A DNA stretch of 64,000 nucleotides from Microbacterium mangrovi (GTDB lineage: Bacteria; Actinomycetota; Actinomycetes; Actinomycetales; Microbacteriaceae), in NCBI RefSeq assembly GCF_000802305.1, contig NZ_JTDK01000020.1, forward strand, positions 27,770 through 91,769, written 5' to 3'. This document shows positions 58,345 to 64,000 of this stretch, piece after piece. How positions within the stretch are numbered: position 1 is the first letter of the stretch; each line of letters opens with the position of its first letter. The translations under genes and the position numbers were made by a program. The notes beneath the pieces are model-generated. The model was not told the origin of the DNA and made no database searches. It saw nothing but the letters and a program-made list of their open reading frames with translations.

Positions 58345-61300
58345 ATGTCGTCATCCCAACGAAGGTCGATCGTCGCTGCCGTCACGGCAGCCGCACTCGG
58401 ACTCTCCCTGCTGTCCGCCCAGCCCGCGCTCGCCGAGACGGGCGCACCGGTCGGCGTCGCAGGCCTGAAGACCGACGCCGCGACGAACCCCGTCGGCATC
58501 CCCGTCCACGCTCCGCGACTGGCCTGGCAGCTGTCGTCGGGCGCGCGCGGGGTCACCCAGTCCGCCTACCAGATCCGCGTCGCGACGGATCCGGCACACC
58601 TCGGCGACGCGAACGTCTGGGACAGCGGCAAGGTGGTCTCCGCCGACTCCGCGGGCGTCGCCTACGGTGGACCGGCGCTCGCCCCGACCACCGCCTACGC
58701 GTGGCAGGTGCGCGTGTGGGATGCCGCCGGAAACGTTTCAAACTGGAGCTCGCCCGCGACCTTCGAGACCGCGCTCAAGGCCGGCGACCCGTGGTCCGGC
58801 GCGAAGTGGATCGGGCGGGACACCTCGATCCCGGCATCCTGGACCGACTACACGGTCACGTTCCACGCGTCGGAGATCTCCCAGGCCCTGGGCGTCTACC
58901 TCCGCGCGGCCGACGGCGCGAACTCGTACATGTGGCAGATCAGCCAGAGCGCGCAGGCGCTGCGCCCGCACGTGAAGACCGGCGGCGGCTACTCAGTCCT
59001 GGGGGCGGTGCCCTTCCCGACCGGGTTCGACTTCGCCGCCCGCCACGAGTACTCCTTCACCGTGAAGGGCACGACCATCGAGACGCGCGTCGACGGGGCG
59101 CTGCTCGACAGCCGCACCTCGACCGCGCACACCGCGCCCGGTGTCGTCGGCTTCCGCACGAGCGGAGGTGAGAGCGGCGTGGTGTCGGACGTCACCGTCA
59201 CCGGTGCCGACGGCACGAAGCTGCTCGGCACGACGTTCCCCTCCGGCGATCGCACGTTCACCGGAGGCACCGTGTCGAACGGTGCGCTGACGGTCGCCGG
59301 CGACACCGACGGCTACGTCGCCATCGGCAAGGAGGTGCCGCTGCTGCGCACCGGATTCGCGATCGACAAGCAGGTCGCGTCCGCCCGCATCTACGCCGCG
59401 GCGCGCGGGGTCTACCAGCTCGACCTCAACGGCCGGAAAGTGGGAGACGAAGAGCTCGCCCCCGGCTGGACCGACTACCGCACCCGCATCCAGTACCAGA
59501 CCTACGACGTCACCGACCAGGTGAAACAGGGCGACAACGCACTCGGCGGCGAGCTGGCCGGCGGCTGGTACGCGGGCCGGGTGGCGATGTTCGGCGACTC
59601 GGTCTACGGGAGCGACACCTCGCTCATCGCGCAGCTGCGCATCCGGTACACGGACGGCACCGAGAAGGTGGTCTCCTCCGACGACCGCTGGATGACGACC
59701 GCCGGCCCGACCACGTCGGCCGACCTGCTCGACGGTGAGGCCTACGACGCCCGCCGCGCGACGGCCGTCGGGGACTGGGCGACCGCCGGCTACGACGACT
59801 CCGGCTGGGATCACGTCGTGGTGCGTCCCTCCGCGACCGACAAGCTCGAGCCGCAGACCGACCCGCCGGTGCGCGTCACGCAGACACTCAGCGCGAAGGC
59901 GCTGAAGAGCCCGGCCGACGGCACGTACGTGTACGACCTCGGTCAGAACATGGTCGGTCACGCACGGGTCACCCTGACCGGCACCGCGGGGCGGACCGCG
60001 CGGATCCGCGTCGCCGAGGTGCTGAACCCCGACGGGTCCCTGTACACCGACAACTTCCGCTCCGCGAAGGCCACCGACTACTACACGTTCGGCGCCGACG
60101 GCACCGCGACGTGGGAGCCGCACTTCACCTTCCACGGGTTCCGGTACGTCGAGATCACGGGCGTGGACACCGCTCCCGCGGCATCCGACATCACCGGCGT
60201 CGTGATCGGCACCGACAACGCCAAGACCGGCACGCTCCGCACGTCCTCGGCCCTGGTGAACCAGCTGCAGAGCAACATCACGTGGGGCCAGCGCGGCAAC
60301 TTCGTCTCGATCCCCACCGACACGCCGGCCCGCGACGAGCGCATGGGCTGGACCGGTGACATCGACGTGTTCGCCAACACCGCGAACTACAACATGGACT
60401 CGAAGATGTTCCTCGAGAAGTGGCTGCAGGACCTGCGGGACACCCAGAACTCGGCCGGTGCCTACCCCGGCGTCGCCCCGATCATCCCGGGCCGGTTCGA
60501 CGGCGGCTACGGCAGCGCCGGATGGGCGGATGCCGGCATCCATGTGCCCTACTCGGTGTGGAAGGCCTACGGCGACACGCAGGTCATCCGCGACGGCTAC
60601 GACTCGATGAAGCGCTACGTCGACTATCTGCAGGCAAGCTCCAGCGGGAACATCCGCAACGTCGGCGGGTACAACGACTGGCTGAACCTCGACGACGACA
60701 CGCCGGCCACGGTCATCGACACCGCGTTCATGGCGCGCAGCACCCGCGAGTTCGCCGAGATGGCGCAGGCCATCGGGCGCACCGACGATGCCACCGCCTA
60801 CCGCGCCCGCTTCAACGCCATCAAGACGGCGTACGGCAACGCTTTCGTGGCGGCCGACGGCACCGTCCGCGGTGACTCGCAGACGGCGTACATCCTGACG
60901 ATCATCAACGGGCTGATCCCGAGCGGGCGTCAGGATGCCGTCACCGACCGCTTCGTGAACACGCTCAAGAGGCGCGACTACCACCTGTCCACCGGCTTCC
61001 TCGGCGTCGACGGGCTGCTCCCGGCGCTCACCGCGGTGGGCCGCAACGACATCGCGTACCGCCTGCTGCAGAACACGGACTATCCCTCGTGGGGCTACGA
61101 GATCGGCAAGGGCGCCACCACCGTGTGGGAGCGCTGGAACTCGATCATGCCGGACGGCTCGTTCGGCCCGGTGGGCATGAACTCCTTCAACCACTACGCC
61201 TACGGCGCGGTCGGAGAGTGGATGTACCGCACCATGGCGGGAGTCTCGGCCCTCGAGCCCGGGTACCGCAAGGTGCTCATCGCGCCGCAGCCCGGCACGG

Positions 61301-63519
61301 GCGTCGACTGGGTGGACTACTCTCTCGACACGCCGTACGGGACGGTCTCGTCGAACTGGCGCAGGGATGCCGCAGGCGCCCTCGAGCTGGACGCCGTCGT
61401 GCCGGCCAACACCACCGCCGAGGTGCGGATCCCGGCTGCCACGCGCTGGGCGGTGACCGAGGGCGGGAAGCCTGCGGCCTCATCCTCCGGCGTGACGTTC
61501 GTCCGATACGAGGACGGAGCCGCCGTCTTCTCGGTGGGATCCGGCAGCTACTCCTTCCGGCAGAACCCGGTGCTCGGCCATCTGGGCGACGCCCGGGATG
61601 CGGCGAACGCCCTGAAGGCCAAGATCGCCGCCCTCGCCGACAGCGGAGCGCTGACCTCCAAGCAGGTGACGCAACTGGGGGCGAAGGCCGACCAGCTCGT
61701 GCGGCAGACGGGCCTGGCCTGGGACTCCGCCGCGAGCGCCACGGCCGGCGACGACCCGATCGCGACGGCGGCGAAGGCGGCCACCGCGCTGTCGGTCACG
61801 CAGGGCATCGCAGTCTACGCCGCGGGCGAGTCGGTGCGTCAGGCGATGAGCACTGCCACCGCGGCCGCGATCCGCAGCCTGACCGACAACGCCGACGCGA
61901 AGCTGTCGGCGGCCATCTCGGCACTCGTCGGCGCCAAGGCGTCGGTGACGACTCCGACCGACCCCACCTACCCGGGAGACACGGCGACGGTGAAGGTCTC
62001 GCTGCAGGCGACCGGGTCCGGGACGCTCGTCAAACCCGCCGCGACCCTCGCGTCCGCTGACGGCTGGGCGGTCGCTCCCACCGGCGCCGGCCCCCGGGCC
62101 GCCGTCGAACCGGGGCAGAGCGCGACGACCTCGTTCGCGGTCTCGGTTCCGCAGGACGCCGTGCCGGGCACTCACGCGCTGACCGGCCAGGTCACCGCCG
62201 CCGTGCTCGGGGCGACCATCACGATCCCGGTGACCGCGACGCTCGACATCGCCGCGCCGGTGACCGTCGCCTCGGCGGCATCCTCGGTCGCGTCCGCCTC
62301 CCCGGGTGACGACGTGCCGGTCTCGGCGGTGCTGCGCAACGTCACCGCGCGCACGCAGACGGGCTCGCTGCGTCTCAGCGGGCCGGGCGCCTGGGCCGCG
62401 GCGTCGGCGCCGTACTCGCTCGCCGCCGGCGAGACCAAGACGGTGACCGGCACCCTGACGGTGCCGTACACCACGGCCGCGGGGGCGACCACCCTCACGG
62501 CGGCCGTGGGCGACACCGACGGGCAGCGGGCGACGACCTCGGTCGGCGTGGTGCTGACGAACAGCCCCGCGCTGGTCGTCGACCACGCCGACATGGGGCT
62601 CGCCGCCTCCGAGGCGTCGCACGGCGTCACGGCCTCCGAGCACTCGGGGACGTCTGTGGAGGCGGGCCTCACCCGGCGGTACACCAACGCCCAGTTCCCC
62701 GGCGGATGGTTCGAGGTCACCGTGACGGTGCCGAAGGGGCAGCCGTTCGCAGTGCGCATGATCGACACGTTCGACGGGCCGCAGACGAAGACCTACCGGG
62801 TCCTTGCGAACGGCACGCCGGTGTTCGACCAGAACTACGCGCGCACCGCGGCGGGGGCGGGAACGGCCACGACCCAGTTCCTCGTGGACGACCCCGCGGT
62901 CTCGGCCGACGGGACCGTGCGCCTGCGATTCCAGGACCTCGACGGCGGCTACGACCCGTCGATCGCCGACATCTGGATCCTGCCGGTGCAGAAGGGGCTG
63001 GATTCCTCCCCCGACCTGCTGAAGGGCGCGGCGGTCACCGCCCGCACCACGCTGCAGGCGGCTCCCGGATGGAGCACCGCCAACCTCGTCGACGGCAAGC
63101 GCGAGAGCATCGCGGGCGGCGCCAAGGGATACACCTCCAACCCGCCCGACCGCGCCGCGACCGGAGTGGACCAGTGGGTCTCGTTCGACCTGGGCAAGGC
63201 CGCCACCGTCGACACGGTGGTGCTCTACCCGCGCACGGGCACGGCCGACGATCCGGCAGCGGACAAGGTGGACGGCGCCCACTTCCCCCGCACGTTCGCC
63301 ATCCAGGCGAGCGACGACGGAACGTCCTGGACGACCGTGCGCACGGTGACCGGACAGCCCGACCCGGGTCCGCGCCCGCAGGCGTACTCGATTCCGGCGA
63401 CGACGACCCGCTACCTGCGCGTCGCGGTCACCGAGCTCGGTCGTCCGACCGCGGAGGAGGAGAATCTGGGCTTCTTCCGCCTGCAACTGGCCGAAGTCGA
63501 GGCCTATCGCCTCGGTTGA
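58345..63519 (+). CDS. Secreted GH78 alpha-L-rhamnosidase, multi-domain
   Basis: A 1724-residue extracellular glycosidase that should release terminal L-rhamnose from plant glycosides or polysaccharides. A signal peptide (RRSIVAAVTAAALGLSLLSAQPALA) precedes an Fn3-like/N-terminal region, the rhamnosidase N-domain (about 330-480), and the (alpha/alpha)6 catalytic domain (about 630-970) with TPARDERMGWTGD near 660 and WERWNS near 929, which hold the acidic residues. A beta-sandwich, Ala/Thr-rich linker, NEW3-type domain (about 1200-1400) and a C-terminal discoidin-like carbohydrate-binding domain (about 1560-1724) follow. The ATG at 58345 is chosen over 58315 because of GAGGAG and the signal peptide. 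No anchor is visible. Confidence 0.9.
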   Translation: MSSSQRRSIVAAVTAAALGLSLLSAQPALAETGAPVGVAGLKTDAATNPVGIPVHAPRLAWQLSSGARGVTQSAYQIRVATDPAHLGDANVWDSGKVVSADSAGVAYGGPALAPTTAYAWQVRVWDAAGNVSNWSSPATFETALKAGDPWSGAKWIGRDTSIPASWTDYTVTFHASEISQALGVYLRAADGANSYMWQISQSAQALRPHVKTGGGYSVLGAVPFPTGFDFAARHEYSFTVKGTTIETRVDGALLDSRTSTAHTAPGVVGFRTSGGESGVVSDVTVTGADGTKLLGTTFPSGDRTFTGGTVSNGALTVAGDTDGYVAIGKEVPLLRTGFAIDKQVASARIYAAARGVYQLDLNGRKVGDEELAPGWTDYRTRIQYQTYDVTDQVKQGDNALGGELAGGWYAGRVAMFGDSVYGSDTSLIAQLRIRYTDGTEKVVSSDDRWMTTAGPTTSADLLDGEAYDARRATAVGDWATAGYDDSGWDHVVVRPSATDKLEPQTDPPVRVTQTLSAKALKSPADGTYVYDLGQNMVGHARVTLTGTAGRTARIRVAEVLNPDGSLYTDNFRSAKATDYYTFGADGTATWEPHFTFHGFRYVEITGVDTAPAASDITGVVIGTDNAKTGTLRTSSALVNQLQSNITWGQRGNFVSIPTDTPARDERMGWTGDIDVFANTANYNMDSKMFLEKWLQDLRDTQNSAGAYPGVAPIIPGRFDGGYGSAGWADAGIHVPYSVWKAYGDTQVIRDGYDSMKRYVDYLQASSSGNIRNVGGYNDWLNLDDDTPATVIDTAFMARSTREFAEMAQAIGRTDDATAYRARFNAIKTAYGNAFVAADGTVRGDSQTAYILTIINGLIPSGRQDAVTDRFVNTLKRRDYHLSTGFLGVDGLLPALTAVGRNDIAYRLLQNTDYPSWGYEIGKGATTVWERWNSIMPDGSFGPVGMNSFNHYAYGAVGEWMYRTMAGVSALEPGYRKVLIAPQPGTGVDWVDYSLDTPYGTVSSNWRRDAAGALELDAVVPANTTAEVRIPAATRWAVTEGGKPAASSSGVTFVRYEDGAAVFSVGSGSYSFRQNPVLGHLGDARDAANALKAKIAALADSGALTSKQVTQLGAKADQLVRQTGLAWDSAASATAGDDPIATAAKAATALSVTQGIAVYAAGESVRQAMSTATAAAIRSLTDNADAKLSAAISALVGAKASVTTPTDPTYPGDTATVKVSLQATGSGTLVKPAATLASADGWAVAPTGAGPRAAVEPGQSATTSFAVSVPQDAVPGTHALTGQVTAAVLGATITIPVTATLDIAAPVTVASAASSVASASPGDDVPVSAVLRNVTARTQTGSLRLSGPGAWAAASAPYSLAAGETKTVTGTLTVPYTTAAGATTLTAAVGDTDGQRATTSVGVVLTNSPALVVDHADMGLAASEASHGVTASEHSGTSVEAGLTRRYTNAQFPGGWFEVTVTVPKGQPFAVRMIDTFDGPQTKTYRVLANGTPVFDQNYARTAAGAGTATTQFLVDDPAVSADGTVRLRFQDLDGGYDPSIADIWILPVQKGLDSSPDLLKGAAVTARTTLQAAPGWSTANLVDGKRESIAGGAKGYTSNPPDRAATGVDQWVSFDLGKAATVDTVVLYPRTGTADDPAADKVDGAHFPRTFAIQASDDGTSWTTVRTVTGQPDPGPRPQAYSIPATTTRYLRVAVTELGRPTAEEENLGFFRLQLAEVEAYRLG

Positions 63520-64000
63520 TCATCCGTGTGGGATCGGCTCTCCGGCACCTGCTGGGGAGCCGATCCCGTGATGGTGCGCAGCATTCGTTCGACTTCGGTC
63601 GCGACGGCGGCGCGGGCGGGTTTCAGGAACGTGCGCGGGTCGATCAACGACTCGTCGGCCACCAACGCGGCCCGGACCGTGTCGGTGAAGACCCGGCCCA
63701 CATGGGTGCCGATGTTGATCTTCCGCATCCCCGCCGCCACCGCCTGCACGATCGTCTCATCCGCCACCCCACTGGACCCGTGCAACACCAAAGGCACCCC
63801 GGTGGATGCCGCCAACCGGGCGATCAACCCCAGATCCAGCGACGCCGACCGCTCCCGCATCGCATGCTCACTGCCCACCGCGACCGCCAACGCATCCACC
63901 CCCGTCTCCGAAACGAACCCCGCCGCCTCGCCCGGGTCGGTGCGCACCCCCGGCGTATGCGCGCCACCCTTCCCCCCGATCCTGCCCAGCTCCGCCTCCA
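63504..64000 (-). CDS. Class II fructose-bisphosphate/ketose aldolase (5' part beyond the window)
   Basis: The C-terminal 165 residues of a zinc-dependent aldolase. Read from the window edge it runs EAELGRIGG, then VRTDPGEAAGFVSETGVDALAVAVGSEHAM and PLVLHGSSGV with the metal-ligand His, and GMRKINIGTHVGRVFTDTVR, the phosphate-binding region. Class II FBA/tagatose-bisphosphate-aldolase type; the sugar phosphate cannot be fixed. The stop overlaps the 3' end of the GH78 gene by 16 bases on the opposite strand. Confidence 0.9.
   Translation of the reverse strand, partial: EAELGRIGGKGGAHTPGVRTDPGEAAGFVSETGVDALAVAVGSEHAMRERSASLDLGLIARLAASTGVPLVLHGSSGVADETIVQAVAAGMRKINIGTHVGRVFTDTVRAALVADESLIDPRTFLKPARAAVATEVERMLRTITGSAPQQVPESRSHTDDQPRR

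Noticed and set aside
58993..63486. Two long minus-strand frames (733 and 668 codons) opposite the GH78 gene
   Set aside because: They are the antisense shadow of a recognisable rhamnosidase; their translations are Val/Gly/Arg-rich with no known fold.

Overview
The window is a very GC-rich stretch of chromosome from an actinobacterium, most likely a Microbacterium-like member of the Microbacteriaceae. Pointers are the codon use, a DUF222/13E12-type HNH protein, DUF6458 and DUF4287 proteins, an F420-type luciferase-like oxidoreductase, ATGA/GTGA gene overlaps, and many genes whose -10 box lies only 6-7 bases before the start codon (leaderless mRNAs). I see no phage, insertion sequence, CRISPR array or plasmid functions.

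Layout. 1-11 kb is housekeeping and repair: sbcC (cut by the window edge) and sbcD, a histidine phosphatase, a GNAT protein, a winged-helix regulator behind a Cys-rich upstream peptide, alkA, two VOC proteins, small proteins and an S9 peptidase. 11-18 kb holds rtcB with an elaborate leader, the HNH protein, a large LuxR-type ATPase regulator and tRNA-Pro(CGG). 18-28 kb has a HAD phosphatase and a sugar-use region: GH3 glycosidase and MFS transporter divergent from TetR, then ROK, a second similar MFS transporter and a carboxylesterase. 28-33 kb has an LLM oxidoreductase and an amidohydrolase/sodium symporter operon under a divergent LacI gene with a perfect operator palindrome.

33-40 kb is a compact catabolic operon: MFS, KDG kinase, KDPG aldolase, DSD1-type PLP enzyme, N-acyl-D-amino-acid deacylase and RidA, with a divergent YheO-type regulator. 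Together these enzymes fit a route from an N-acylated aldonic amino-sugar acid such as N-acetyl-D-glucosaminate to pyruvate and glyceraldehyde 3-phosphate. 40-47 kb has a lipoate ligase-like protein, a DMT exporter with its LysR gene, an MFS transporter, a DEAD-box helicase, and a 400-base tandem repeat of hairpins.

47.9-55.3 kb is the most unusual part: seven genes on one strand, every junction overlapping, encoding a BchC-like dehydrogenase, a degenerate 6-pyruvoyl-tetrahydropterin-synthase-like protein, a GT4 glycosyltransferase, a methyltransferase, a flippase-like membrane protein, a RibD-C reductase and a membrane sulfatase-like enzyme, with a divergent CDP-alcohol phosphatidyltransferase. 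It looks like a pathway that builds and exports an unknown, possibly pteridine-derived and glycosylated, envelope compound. The window ends with a MarR/MFS pair, a YrhK-like protein, a very large secreted GH78 rhamnosidase and the 3' part of a class II aldolase gene.
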